DNA of 64,000 nucleotides, taken from positions 757,001 to 821,000 of the forward strand of contig JARFIW010001339.1 of the NCBI GenBank assembly GCA_036346225.1, in the 5' to 3' direction. The first letter of the stretch is position 1. Each line of letters begins with the position of its first letter. Of this stretch, positions 11,236 to 21,702 are shown piece by piece. Under the pieces are notes generated by a model that saw only the letters and a program-made list of their open reading frames with translations, searched no databases and was not told the origin of the DNA. This DNA is from Platerodrilus igneus (lineage: Eukaryota; Arthropoda; Insecta; Coleoptera; Lycidae). Both the position numbers and the translations under genes were made by a program.

Positions 11236-12413
11236 TCGGTTATGAATTGGTCCATTTGAAAATTTGAGTTTGAGTTTTCTTTGTCGTACTCCTCGTAAGT
11301 TTCGTATTGTTCGTCACGTTCATAAGTTTCTGCATGGTTCGATTCATTGTTCGTAGGTGTCTCAATGTAATTATTCTGGTCAGTGTCAGATTTTTCTATT
11401 TCTTGATGGAATAATTCTTCCGATGTAAAATTACGTTTCTGATGAGGGTTTGGTCGGATATGTGTTATTTTTGTGTTTTGTCTGGTGTTACTAGATGAGG
11501 TATCCATTGGTGTTGGTTTGTAATAATTGTTAGGGTTGTTATTGTTATTAGTCATTGGTGTATTTCTATTAGGGTTTGCGTTGAATGCTGGTCTTTGTTG
11601 GTTTAGGTTTTGATTAAATCTTGGTTGGAATGTTGGTTTCGTAAAAGTTGGGTTAAATGTTGGTTTTGAAAAATGTTTAAATTGATTATTAAAATTGGTA
11701 TTGTTAAAACTTGGGTTGTTACTTCGCGGTTGACTTGTTTGTGCGTTAAAGGGTGTGAATTTTTGTTGAGGGATTGTTTGTCTTGTGGCTTGTAAGGTTT
11801 TTATTGGTGAATAGCTTTTATTTGCGTTGGGATTGTATAGTCTGTTGCGGTAATACATTACATTTTCTTCTTCTATTACTAGGCTCATAGCTTCTTCTAG
11901 ATTTTGGGCTCGTTGGAATCTGATTTTATCCGATAGTCGTTCTGGTAAAGCGTTTATATACGTGTCTAGTGCCATTTTGTCATACATTTTTGTTTTTAAA
12001 TGTCTAACGTTTTGATCGGGTTCTTCGATTTTTAATTTTGTTAAAATTAAACTTCTCACGTCTTGGCATTTCATTCCGAATTGGTAGGGGGATTGATTGT
12101 GTTCCATTCTAAGGTTTATTAGGTCTCGTACCAGGCATTTTATATTACGTTGGTCTCCAAAATATGCAATTAGTAGCTGTTTAAACTCCTGCCATTCCTG
12201 TAAATCGTCCCTACTGGCGATTAAGGTTAGTGCCCTTCCGGTTAGTTTACTTATTACCAGGCGTATAAGCAATGAATTTCTTGCGTCATCTCCGGGTTTG
12301 TAGAAGGTTTTTAGGAACATTTCGGCTGCTCCAATGAAATTTGAGAGATGGGCTTCCGTGCCATCAAATATCTGGATTGTCTCCAAATAGAGTCGCAAGT
12401 CTGTGTTACTCAT
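11226..12413 (-). CDS. Element B gag
   Basis: Gag-like polyprotein of 395 codons with an intact frame. The N-terminal half is a retrotransposon Gag capsid-type domain (PGDDARNSLLIRLVISKL, then YFGDQRNIKCLVRDLINL). The C-terminal half is low complexity, rich in Asn, Gln, Pro, Phe and Thr, with many FNxxF-type repeats and an acidic tail. There is no CCHC zinc knuckle, as in several insect Gypsy lineages. The start ATG lies in MSNTDLRLYLE, and the equivalent region of the second family member (about 49895) lines up with it, supporting this start. A homologue with frameshifts is at 49895-50968. Confidence 0.88.
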   Translation of the reverse strand: MSNTDLRLYLETIQIFDGTEAHLSNFIGAAEMFLKTFYKPGDDARNSLLIRLVISKLTGRALTLIASRDDLQEWQEFKQLLIAYFGDQRNIKCLVRDLINLRMEHNQSPYQFGMKCQDVRSLILTKLKIEEPDQNVRHLKTKMYDKMALDTYINALPERLSDKIRFQRAQNLEEAMSLVIEEENVMYYRNRLYNPNANKSYSPIKTLQATRQTIPQQKFTPFNAQTSQPRSNNPSFNNTNFNNQFKHFSKPTFNPTFTKPTFQPRFNQNLNQQRPAFNANPNRNTPMTNNNNNPNNYYKPTPMDTSSSNTRQNTKITHIRPNPHQKRNFTSEELFHQEIEKSDTDQNNYIETPTNNESNHAETYERDEQYETYEEYDKENSNSNFQMDQFITDQT

Positions 12414-12490
12414 GTTGGTTAATGGTTGTTTTCGATTTTTGGGAAATTTAAAAAAAAAATTTTTTTTTTATTATTTTTTTTTTTTTTGAA

Positions 12491-12850
12491 TTGAGGTTTA
12501 TTTTGCTATTTGTATTGTTACTTTTGCTTCGGATTTATTAATTTTCCGTTTGGGTTGTAAAATTTCAAATTTTGTAGAAATTGGGGTTGGTTTTGTTATT
12601 TGTAGCGTTAATTATGCTTGGGATGTATTAGCTTTTCAATTAGATTAGGTAATTTCAAATTTTGTAGAGATTGAGGTTTATTTTGCTATTTTCGGCGTTA
12701 TTTTTAGTTTGGAATTGTTAATTTTCAGTTTAGATTGAGTAAATAAAAATTTGGTAAAAATTTGAGATTAATTTCGTACTTGTAGTATTAATTTTGGTTT
12801 TGATTTATTAATTTTAAGTTTAGACTGCGTTTGATTATTTTTAGAATCGT
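12491..12850. repeat. Four diverged 90-bp tandem repeats
   Basis: TTGAGGTTTATTTTGCTATT and its variants recur at 12491, 12581, 12671 and 12761, an exact 90-bp spacing, each followed by TTATTAATTTTC-like and AAATTTTGTAGA-like segments. They sit just upstream of the element B gag start. Confidence 0.8.
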
Positions 12851-14341
12851 AGTCGTTGTTACTTGTGCTTATTTACACAGTGTGGTGATGTACTTGTGAG
12901 GTTTATTTCAATAATGTTAGATTAATTACCGTAGTCTTGGATTTGCTTGTTTTTTTATGCAGCTTTTAATTTGTCTTATATTCTAAATATAACTTGAGGT
13001 TAATTGCTCCTGTACTCTATTGTCGCAATTTAAATACTTAAGTTGTAGTCTTTGTTATTTAATCACGTACGTTGAGGTAATTGCACTTACAGGTGTTATT
13101 TTCAGTTTATAGGAATTACTAAGTTACTTGCTAATGCTTTTGCATAAAGTGTTACGTCTAGTTTTATTCTTAGATATCTCGGTGTTCACGACTTGAAATT
13201 GAACTCTTCGTTACGTGCGTTTTCAGGTTTACAATTATGAGCGTTTAGCGTTATTCTGTATTCTTATTGGAATAATGCACTTTATAATGCTGATTAATTA
13301 GTTGAAAAACGTTTAGATTTTTTTACCGTGATTGTTGCAATTGTACACGCTTTTATGGATTAATTACTTGTGGGTATTAAATGCAAAACTGCATTGCTTT
13401 ATTATTCCGTGATGGATTTAATTACTTATGATGCAAATTGAAATTATATTTTAGTACTGTGCAAAAGATCCTGAAAGCTATTTCTTTAAGGTAATAATGA
13501 TATTGCGTTCGCAGACTTCGCTTATCTTAGGTGAGGTTTTGGGTTACGGTAGTTTTAAATTACCGTAGTTTCAATTATTGCAGAGTGTTTTTTTGCTGTG
13601 ATTTATTCAGTATTGTAGAGGTCAATGGTTTAATCAATCGTTTTCGTGATTGCTTTAAAGGATTAGCTTTAGCTTTGAAATTAATTTCGCGTTCTGTGTT
13701 TTTATTTTATCGGATTGAAAACGTGGGTTTGAATCGCGCTAGTTAATGTTTCTTATTTTGGTGTTAGTGAATGTGCGCCTGTTATTTTTTGGATTATTTT
13801 CGTTCTAATAATTGTGGTAAGAATCTCTTAATATCAATTCTCATTTACTTTTTAAAAGAAAATCTCTTTTACATTCAAGTCTCATTTGCTTTTTAAAGAA
13901 AAAATATTTCTTTAACATTCGAGTTTCATAAAATGTTATACAGTCTCGTTTTTTGGAAATAATTCACTTTGTAATTATTTTCAAAACAATATTCATAAAA
14001 ATAAATTCATAAACAATGATAAATAAATGGTAATCAATAATTATAATACTAGCATATATCAATTATAGTTTTTGGTTTTAAAAAAAAAGGTATGGAAATG
14101 AACTTACATTAATTTCATCTGTTTCTTTGGTGGGTTCGATCGATGCTGTATCTTGTCCACCTTGGTTTGTTTGTTGGCCTTAGACGATTCTTGTTCCTTG
14201 TCCAACTTGGTTTGTTGCTGGATTTAGACGATTTGTGTTCTTCCTCCAACTTGGTTTGGGTTCTGCCAAAATTTCGAATTAAAATTCTTGGTCACCAATC
14301 TTCCGATTTTTGGATTTTCAGTGCCCTTTTGACATCCGTTA

Positions 14342-14352
14342 CGACTGCGCCA
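14342..14352 (-). other. Element B primer-binding site
   Basis: TGGCGCAGTCG on the minus strand, directly downstream of the LTR end. This is a standard Gypsy primer site. The plus-strand relative has the same 11 bases at 46108-46118. Confidence 0.8.
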
Positions 14353-14355
14353 GTT

Positions 14356-14931
14356 AAAGTTCGGGCCTTTAGAGCTGGTTTTTTAAAAAAACGTCGACAC
14401 TTTAACAATTTTTTATTTAATAAGTTAAACAGAAATTACAAGAAATTTGGAATAGCTGGTTCATAATAACTTTAATAAAAAAATAATTAATTGTACTGGT
14501 GAGTAGCTCAAACAACGAAGCATGGAGTTTGAAGACTGACTCGGTTGAGTAGCTTGAACAACGAAGTATGGAGTTCGAAGACTGACTGCCGGGCATTGAG
14601 CTCCCGGGCCTTTTATAATAACCTGCCCCTCACACGGCTGTGAGAACTTGCAGATCTCATGTCTGCGTTTCTCTTTAATTGTACACTTTATTACAATGTA
14701 ACAACTTAATTCTAAGTAATTGCGGTCTGTTGACCGCCTGTGACCTGCCACCTGCAGTATCACTGCCCTCACGGATGCAAAGTTGCATGTCCGTTCACAT
14801 GAACTGTCGATAACCTCTCTGGGTTATCCTTGTGTTACAATGTTGCATTGAACTTATACTTTTACTTAATAATTTCTAATAATTCCTATTAGATTCAATA
14901 TATCAATGTATATAGGTAATTGGGGGATACA
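14356..14931 (-). repeat. Element B 5' LTR
   Basis: Bounded on one side by the primer site and on the other by TGTATCCCCC (minus), giving a TG start. It contains TATAAAA (14617-14611) and, 32 bp on, TCAGTC (14585-14580), a good insect initiator. A 46-bp unit around the initiator is duplicated (14501-14541 and 14547-14587), so the LTR has two initiator copies. The exact right edge near 14931 is inferred from the TG and from mariner sequence beginning at 14939. Confidence 0.7.
14580..14617 (-). promoter_or_regulatory. TATA box plus initiator of element B LTR
   Basis: TATAAAA at 14617-14611 and TCAGTC at 14585-14580 on the minus strand, at the normal TATA-to-start spacing. Confidence 0.6.
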
Positions 14932-14938
14932 TAACTCG

Positions 14939-16240
14939 CGTTAACACAGGAAACTCTAAAAACGTATACAATATCGTGAGTCGTGATGAACCTTGGATTT
15001 ATGTATACGAGTCAGAAAACAAACGGCAGTTGTCTTTTAGGTGTTTCAAGGGAAGAAAAACCGACAAAAGTCATCCGTTCTCGAGTGTCTCCAAAAAGAT
15101 GGTCGCAACATTTTTCTCAAAAGCAGGTCATTTAGTAACAGTTTCTTTACGAGATCAAAGTATTGTTACTGCTAATTGGTATCCAACTATTTGTTAGGTG
15201 CAAGTCATCGGGGAGCGTCTAAAAACCAATCCCAAACGGCGAATCATTCTCCGCCAAGACAATGTAAGTTCGCACACAGCTAGCAAAACAATTGAATTTT
15301 TAACGCAAAAAAACGTCGAACTGTTAGACCATCCTCTGTACAGTCTCAACCTAAGTCCCAACAATTTCTATACCTTTCCGAAAATCAGGAACGGACTCCG
15401 TGGTCAGAGGTTCCAGTTGTTAGACGAAACAATTTAGGGAATGCTAGAGACGGACTTAGGCTAACAAATTACTTAGACCAGGGAAGACGAATTTGTTAAT
15501 TTATAGAGCAGGTAAAATAGATGGATTCACTATTAATGTATTTGGCGCATTCTTATTACAAAAAAAAGTTGAATCTATTTTAAATTAGCTAGCTAGATTT
15601 GAATAATTTTAAGTCGACTCTTCAGGTCGCATCGGTAAGCAGAGCTGGCAGCATTTATTTTGTTTGTGTCTTGTTGATCGGGCACACTCCAAAGTCAACG
15701 CTAGGGATACCATCAATCAAACCCTATTTTAGTTTTTGTTTCAGTTGTTAGATTTTTATTTAGGATGTGTTAATTTTGAAGTTAGAATAATTAGGAGCAC
15801 GTTTATATTTTTCGCGTTTAAACCCAATGTAGTACCTTCGGGTGGAGCATTGGGGACGTGGCCGGAAGCATAGCGGGCCTTAACTAAATTATAATGTCAG
15901 AAAAAACAGTCGATACCTTCAAAATGCAATTTTGACTACCAACAAAGGAGTGGAATAACTACTTCCGCAGTTTATTCGAGTGCATGCAAAAGTACATTAA
16001 TCTTTGTGGAGAATACTTCGAAAAACAATAAAGTTTTTAAAAGCTATCTACTGTTTAGTTGCAGCCAGCGGCGGCTACTCTATGAGTGTTTCAGAACCAC
16101 CCACAATCAGAAACGAACAAATACATTTAGTAGTATAAAAGAGATCGATAACCAGCCACTAAAAGTATTATGAATTCCTAAGTTAGATGTCCATAACAGT
16201 CGGTCAATAATACAGTAAACATGCAACTCTATATGAGGCG
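14939..16240 (+). pseudogene. Mariner transposase copy 1 (5'-truncated, interrupted)
   Basis: Tc1/mariner DDE transposase: cut-and-paste of the element at TA sites. Seen here are the segment around the first catalytic residue (IVSRDEPWIYVYE), the second (LRQDNVSSHTA) and the third-position motif YSLNLSPNNF. Mariners normally have an Asp in the last motif (SPxDF), and both copies in this window have Asn. The reading is lost at about 15437 by an insertion of roughly 490 bp. The C terminus (EWNNYF...GEYFEKQ) resumes at about 15935 and stops near 16031. The left end is truncated at 14938. From 14939 to 16233 it matches 25727-27056. Neither terminal repeat is present. Confidence 0.88.
15440..15928 (+). 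mobile_element. Insertion inside mariner copy 1 with SINE-type 3' hairpin
   Basis: About 490 bp separating two parts of one transposase reading. It contains AATGTAGTACCTTCGGGTGG followed by AGCATTGG at 15829-15856, the same hairpin that ends the SINEs of this window. The equivalent insertion sits at the same place in copy 2 (about 26223-26756). Edges are approximate. No coding frame. Confidence 0.6.
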
Positions 16241-16261
16241 CCGTTTGTGTCTATAATAAAA

Positions 16262-16334
16262 ACTGAAATATATATATTTTTTCTAATGTATATGTAAAAT
16301 ATTTTGTAATATATATTTTTTTCAAATATATATA

Positions 16335-16379
<45 letters not shown>

Positions 16380-16490
16380 AAATATATATATATTTAAAAA
16401 ATATATATATTTAAAAAATATATATATATTTAAAATATATATATATATATATATATATTTAAAAAATATATATATTTAAAATATATATAT
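16262..16490. repeat. AT-rich microsatellite block
   Basis: Runs of (AT)n interspersed with TTTAAA, directly abutting the left LTR of element D at 16491. Confidence 0.9.
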
Positions 16491-17351
16491 TGCTGTGTAT
16501 CCCTGTATTAGATTCGAGCCTCACGAATTGGGCGTCATGTATGCTGTGAAACCTCCTAAATTAACTGGTCCGTCGACTTTCTTCTGTTCATCGCCTCGGC
16601 TGCTCCCCTAGATAAACCTTCATCCTCATTCATAAAAAAAAACAAACACATTCCTACCACAAACATCAACGTTAACTCTATTTACATCAATATTCACAAT
16701 ACATTAAAATTTTAAAATTAAAAATTCAGCATAAATTTCAGTATCAGAAAATTTCAAGATTTAAATTTGTTATCATTTTAATGTGCATCCAAAATTAAAG
16801 TCCTTGTAGTATGCCTACTAATTAATGTAACAATATATGCAGACCTGAGTCTGAGTACAAAGGAGCATCTACCACCCTTTACGTTAATTAACCAGGTTCG
16901 TCTAATTGAGCTCAAAGACATACCCAAATTTTCATCAAGAACATAAATACTAAATACTCCTTTCGACTTAAACAAGAAAATTTCACCTTAAAATTAAAAA
17001 TTTGTTGTTAGTACAACTTCATTACTGTCCATTTTAAGTAAATAAATTATAAAGTTATTCAACACACACGAAAACATCAAAGTTCAAACAAAATAGTATA
17101 ATTTACCTGAAGGTTACTGCACTCGTAGCTTCAATGTACCTCGTCCCTTTGTTAATCACACCATTCCAACTGGGTTATATTTACGGCTTCTGATTCTCAA
17201 CGCTTTTAAAATTTCTCCACCACCATTCATCTAAAGTTGTTTCAGGGCTTTTCCGGAACTCATCTGTGTATATCTGAACCTTGTTTTGTGGATCCAGTCA
17301 TGTTTATGAACCATTTAATTATTAACACCCCGAAAATAGCAAATAAATTCA
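16491..17351 (-). repeat. Element D 3' LTR
   Basis: Nearly identical to 21703-22558. The plus strand starts TGCTGTGTATCCC and ends AAATTCA. It includes a PBS-like copy near its U5 end (see the finding at 21669-21766). Confidence 0.88.
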
Positions 17352-19043
17352 TGCTTCTTTCACCAATATACGCCAAAACTGCCTACTTTTGTGTATTCAT
17401 TCGTCGTTGCAAATTTTGACTAGTTAGTACAGTGATACTAACTTTATTACCTTGTATCTTCTTTCTAAGTGCACTAAAGTACTTTCATTGTAGCACGTAA
17501 AGAACAAACTGTTTTAAATCACCAAAATATACGAGCAAACTGTTTAAATTATTCTATCAAACTCGGAAAACTAAAAAGCACTGTTTAACGCATTGAATCA
17601 AGTCGAAAATCTAAGAGCTTGTTCATATTAACCTCGGTATATATAGCGGTTAGCCTGTCTGTCGGTCTGTTCCCCAAAACGGACAATTCTAAAGAATTTC
17701 GCATGCTAGGTTTCCATTCCGCAGCCCGGCATGCGATTTTTACGAAATTTGCACTCGCACCAGTTACATCTCAGAAATTTCGACACGGCTCGCAACTTCT
17801 GGAAATAACTAATTGAATTTTATACAGAAATGTTATTTTTACCTCTCAATTTTGCCTTTTATTTTCACCCAATCGCAACCCAATGACGTTGCTCCACTCA
17901 CGCCTTTTACTATATGTGTCTCGGTCTTGCGCATATTATCTGTCTCTATCTACCCTGTTCTTATTGGTGCAAATTGATATTCTTTATTATCGATTATTTC
18001 AGTCCATGTGGACTGTGAAATAACCCACCTTTAGCATTTCTCGTAACTATTATGCGACGGTTTCTCCAACATTCTCTGTAACCATTAATTATCTGCAAAA
18101 TTTACGCAGAATGAGCTTTTTAAAAATACGCAGGTGTTCAAACATAATAACACTTCTACGATTTGCATTTTATTGGGTTTTCAAGTTTTATAGATATTAT
18201 ATGTTACTAATGGTTCAATTAACTTCAATTAAAATTAATACCCTTTAATTTTTAGTGACTCCTAATCAAATATTAATTATTATCTGTACATTTTGTTTAA
18301 TACCGGTTACTTAAAATAGAGTTAATTAATATAAATTTTGCACGTAATTTCTCTTTGTTTCTTTACTAGGAATAATTAAATTACATGTAGAGCTTTTTAA
18401 TACTGCTTCCTTTTTTATAGCAAGCGTCTTGTAGATGATTTAAATCTCTTATGTTTAATGAAACGAATGAATTTTTATGCTTCACGCTTTTATTTAACAA
18501 CGCGTACCTTTTCCCAAAGCTTCTACACGGTGATTAAAATTATTTGATGTGATTATTTAATTTTCTACCCTGGTCTAAATATGAGTATTTTCCCCCTATT
18601 TGAATACAAATAATCCCACTTATTTGAATTCAAATATAAAATATTTAAACCGCAAACAAAATTTAAAAAAAAATTGCCTATCTCTCTCTACCCTTATCTA
18701 TCTAACTTACCTACCTTATCCAATCCAAAAAAAATATTTACACCTATCCTATATCCCTATCCTATTCCTAACTTTTAACTAATCTTCACTATACTTCACT
18801 TCCCCCTACCTAATCCTATATACCTATCCTATTCCTAACTCTCACCTAATCGTATATGAAATATCTATACTTAACCTATCTTATTTTCTTCCTACATTTA
18901 CTCTTTATTCTCATCCTAAACCTATTTCTAATTATCTCCCATATTTATCCTATACCCAGCTTTTTTTTCTATAAACACTTACTTCTACTCTCTATTCTAT
19001 ATCTATACTAAAATTCACCTATCTCTATCCTTTGTTCATCAAG
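17352..19043 (-). other. Element D 3' internal region
   Basis: No recognisable coding sequence. 17352-18560 is AT-rich. From about 18660 to 19150 the plus strand is strongly pyrimidine-biased with loose CCTATCCTAT repeats, so the minus strand is a long polypurine stretch. This replaces the expected RNase H and integrase genes. Confidence 0.6.
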
Positions 19044-20172
19044 TTATTTAAATCTAACTCTTTTCTTGACCCTCCAAGTCTTTCTTCTCACCATCCTAAT
19101 ACTCTTCATCCCTATTTCTCCCCCTTCTATATCTATACTTAACATCCCTGTTCTCTCACATACAATAAACTTATCATCCCTATTATCCTGACTCTTAAAT
19201 ACTGCTTCTTCTTCATTCCCTACACTTGTCTGTTTCTTATTCATTATCATTTCCTTTTCTGCCGACAAACCAAACGATACTACTTTAAAATTATCGATTT
19301 TTCCCTCTATGGAAAATCCTATGTACCTTCTAGAATTCTTATGTAATGGAATCCGCCAGAATGAATTCCTTAAATCTACTTTATTAAAAATAAACTTGCC
19401 ACTTAAGCTCGTCAAAAGTGTGTCCGTGGATGGTGGACAATGGAATTGCGGTTTGGTCCCTTGACTAATTTTTCGTGCATCTTTATTTAATTCTGCCTTC
19501 ACCTGCTCCCGATATGCTGCTGTTGCTTCTACCCCCACTAATTCTGCATGTTTTTGTACTAAAGCTTGAACCTCTACTATCCTATCCTCTGGACATCTTA
19601 TTGTGTTGATCTGTTTACCTTCATCATCCTCTACCTCTACTACATTAATACTTAACCCCGTGTCATCCTCTGTGACTTCATAACTGCCCTTCCATGGCAC
19701 TACCCTATCATTAATCCTTATTACCTTCCTTTCCATATCTATCAAAACCCCTAACTTCATCATACAGTCAACACCTAAAATGCTCTGAAACTTCAGTCCA
19801 GGTACAATTACAAACTCCTGTTCACAGCTTAAATCTCCTATATCTATCCTAAGCACCACAACACTATTTACTACAGCAAACTTCTTTTTATTTGGAGCTA
19901 CTAAATGGCTACGCTTTATAGGCATAATTCTATCACAAACCTTATCCCTAATTTTGCTGACGAATTCCTCCGATATTAAACTCGCCTCTGCCCCTGTATC
20001 AAGTAAAACTTCTACATTATTCTCAAAAATTTCTATATTAATAATTGGCAAACATAATTTTTCCTCAGTTTCTGGCTCTACTTCCTCCTCAATTTTGAAA
20101 AATTCACGTGGATGTTCATATACATTTACACTGAAATCTAGTGGTCTGTCGCGTTCTAAAAATCCTGTCCAG
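19044..20172 (-). pseudogene. Element D protease and truncated RT
   Basis: Protease with active site VLLDTGAEASLIS and a later ILGVDCMMKLG segment, then an RT N-terminal part reaching the first catalytic region (FNKVDLRNSFWRIPL, IGFSIEG). After VSFGLS the frame leaves the RT family and continues for about 75 codons of Lys/Arg/Glu-rich sequence with no YxDD box, ending VKKRVRFK. This is an internal deletion joining RT to unrelated or repeat-derived sequence. The frame opens in -1 relative to gag and overlaps its stop at a T5 run (GATTTTTAG), which could allow slippage. Confidence 0.82.
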
Positions 20173-21559
20173 GTCTGTTTTCCCTACTCGGTCCTGGTCT
20201 AGCCGTCACCTCAGCGTATGTCCTAGGCGTTTCCACTCGTTCCGTGTCTGTATTAGCAGTCCCCCTCATGTCCGGTGAACTATTCCTTCTGGTAGGTTCC
20301 GGTCTCGGTGCAGGTCCCTTTCCTAAACTATTACTTCTAACGTATGGTTGTCTCTGTTCCCAATTCTGTCGCTGGTATCCGTAACTATTCCCCCTTCTAG
20401 CATAGTTGTCCCGTCTATTGTCAAACCTAACTGTGTTGATCTGTCTTTCCCTATTATCCCGAGGTCGTCCACTACTTACGTCGTCGTACCTCTGCAGGTA
20501 TTCTAAAAACATTTCTCTGTCCACTATGTTCTGTAGTGCTACGTGTTGTCTTACTTCTACCTCGAAGTGTCGTGATAAATACTTGATAATTTGTCGGTCC
20601 GTCAGTGGTGGATTCAGTTGCTTTGCTATGCTATACTTGCGTATAGCATATTGCTTCCTACTTCCTGAAAATTCTCCCTTAAATTTCCCTGTGATTAAGT
20701 CGTCTCGTACCTGGTCTTGTCTGTGGTCACTCCAGTAGTGCTTTAAAAATCTGTCTTCAAAGTCCATGTAGGTGTCTATGTCCTGTCCTACTAAATTGTA
20801 CCATGCTTCCGCGTTGTCTTTCAATAAAGCCTTTATCGTATTCAGTTTAGTCTGTTCGTCAAATAAATTTCCCACTAGATTTCTTACACTATTAATAAAA
20901 ATTTGTGGATTTACCCTGTTATCGCCATAAAACTTCATGTGTTGGTCCAATGATCCTCCACCTGTATAAGATCTGGGACCATCCCCCGTTAAATTTGACA
21001 TGTTGTATTTGATACTACTAACTTCGCGCTCTACCCTGCCTAACTGATCCCTACATGAGTCCGTTACTTCAGTCATTTTTATATTAATCTCTTCTTCACA
21101 AAAAATGCGTACTTCGGAGCTTAAATGTCCCATTTCCTGTCGAAGACCTGTAATATCACGCTCATTTTTTTCAACCCTATTTTCTACTTCCCCCAGTTTC
21201 ACGGTAAGACTATCTTTAAATTCTGTAAATTCTTTAGTATTTTGTTCAATTTTCCCGCTTATCTGCTCTAATTTTTGGTTGGACTCCTCCCTCGCTCTAT
21301 TCGATTCTTCTCTAGCTCTATTAGCTTCATCGCTTAGCAGTTCTAATTTTCTATTGGATTCTTCCCTAGCTCTATTAGATTCTTCGTTCATCCTCTCTAG
21401 CATTCTCATTATCATCTCGTTTCCTTGATCCCCTGATTCCGTCCTCGACTGATCTCTACTGCCTCCAGCTTCTTCCATTTTAGAATTTTTCTCACACAAT
21501 GCACTATCGTCACTTCCAATTTCCACTCCTTGACTCCTTAACCACTCTTTTCTCTGCAT
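20156..21559 (-). CDS. Element D gag with coiled-coil N terminus
   Basis: 467 codons, intact. Residues about 50-200 form a long coiled coil built from repeats of the type EESNRAREESNRKLE. The middle (about 220-370) is a capsid-like Gag domain (FINSVRNLVGNL, AEAWYNLVGQD, FLKHYWS). The C terminus is Arg/Asn/Pro-rich, suited to RNA binding, with no zinc knuckle. The internal ATG at MEEAGG is an alternative start. The start lies only about 140 bp from the 5' LTR, so the leader is short. Confidence 0.85.
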   Translation of the reverse strand: MQRKEWLRSQGVEIGSDDSALCEKNSKMEEAGGSRDQSRTESGDQGNEMIMRMLERMNEESNRAREESNRKLELLSDEANRAREESNRAREESNQKLEQISGKIEQNTKEFTEFKDSLTVKLGEVENRVEKNERDITGLRQEMGHLSSEVRIFCEEEINIKMTEVTDSCRDQLGRVEREVSSIKYNMSNLTGDGPRSYTGGGSLDQHMKFYGDNRVNPQIFINSVRNLVGNLFDEQTKLNTIKALLKDNAEAWYNLVGQDIDTYMDFEDRFLKHYWSDHRQDQVRDDLITGKFKGEFSGSRKQYAIRKYSIAKQLNPPLTDRQIIKYLSRHFEVEVRQHVALQNIVDREMFLEYLQRYDDVSSGRPRDNRERQINTVRFDNRRDNYARRGNSYGYQRQNWEQRQPYVRSNSLGKGPAPRPEPTRRNSSPDMRGTANTDTERVETPRTYAEVTARPGPSRENRPGQDF

Positions 21560-21702
21560 ACGTTCTAATCACTCACACACACTCTAAAAATACTCTTAAA
21601 TTTATACACACAGAAACTCTCTTTCTCAGATCGCCAGTTTCCTGGAATAAAATCACAAAATTTTATTTGGAACTCGAGCCTCACTTTTGGGTCGCCAAAG
21701 AA

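Larger units (their letters stand above)
12414..14355 (-). other. Element B leader region
   Basis: Non-coding sequence between primer site and gag. It includes a homopolymer-rich stretch (12450-12490), a 90-bp tandem repeat (12491-12850), then AT-rich sequence, and near 14110-14270 three diverged units around the plus-strand motif CAACTTGGTTTG. The primer site is at 14352-14342. No open frame of note. Confidence 0.6.
10386..14931 (-). mobile_element. Element B: truncated Ty3/Gypsy element
   Basis: Minus-strand order: LTR (about 14356-14931), primer site TGGCGCAGTCG (14352-14342), a 1.9-kb leader, gag, then protease. It is cut off at 10386 just before reverse transcriptase, at the TGTCA junction with element A. 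The primer site is the form common in insect Gypsy elements. A second member of the family lies on the plus strand at 45790-50968, with the same primer-site surroundings and a clearly homologous gag. No 3' LTR of B exists in the window. Confidence 0.85.

Noticed and set aside
16778..16975. Identical 65-codon ORFs at 16778-16975 and 21985-22182
   Set aside because: They lie in the two LTRs of element D and are identical because the LTRs are. No protein signature.
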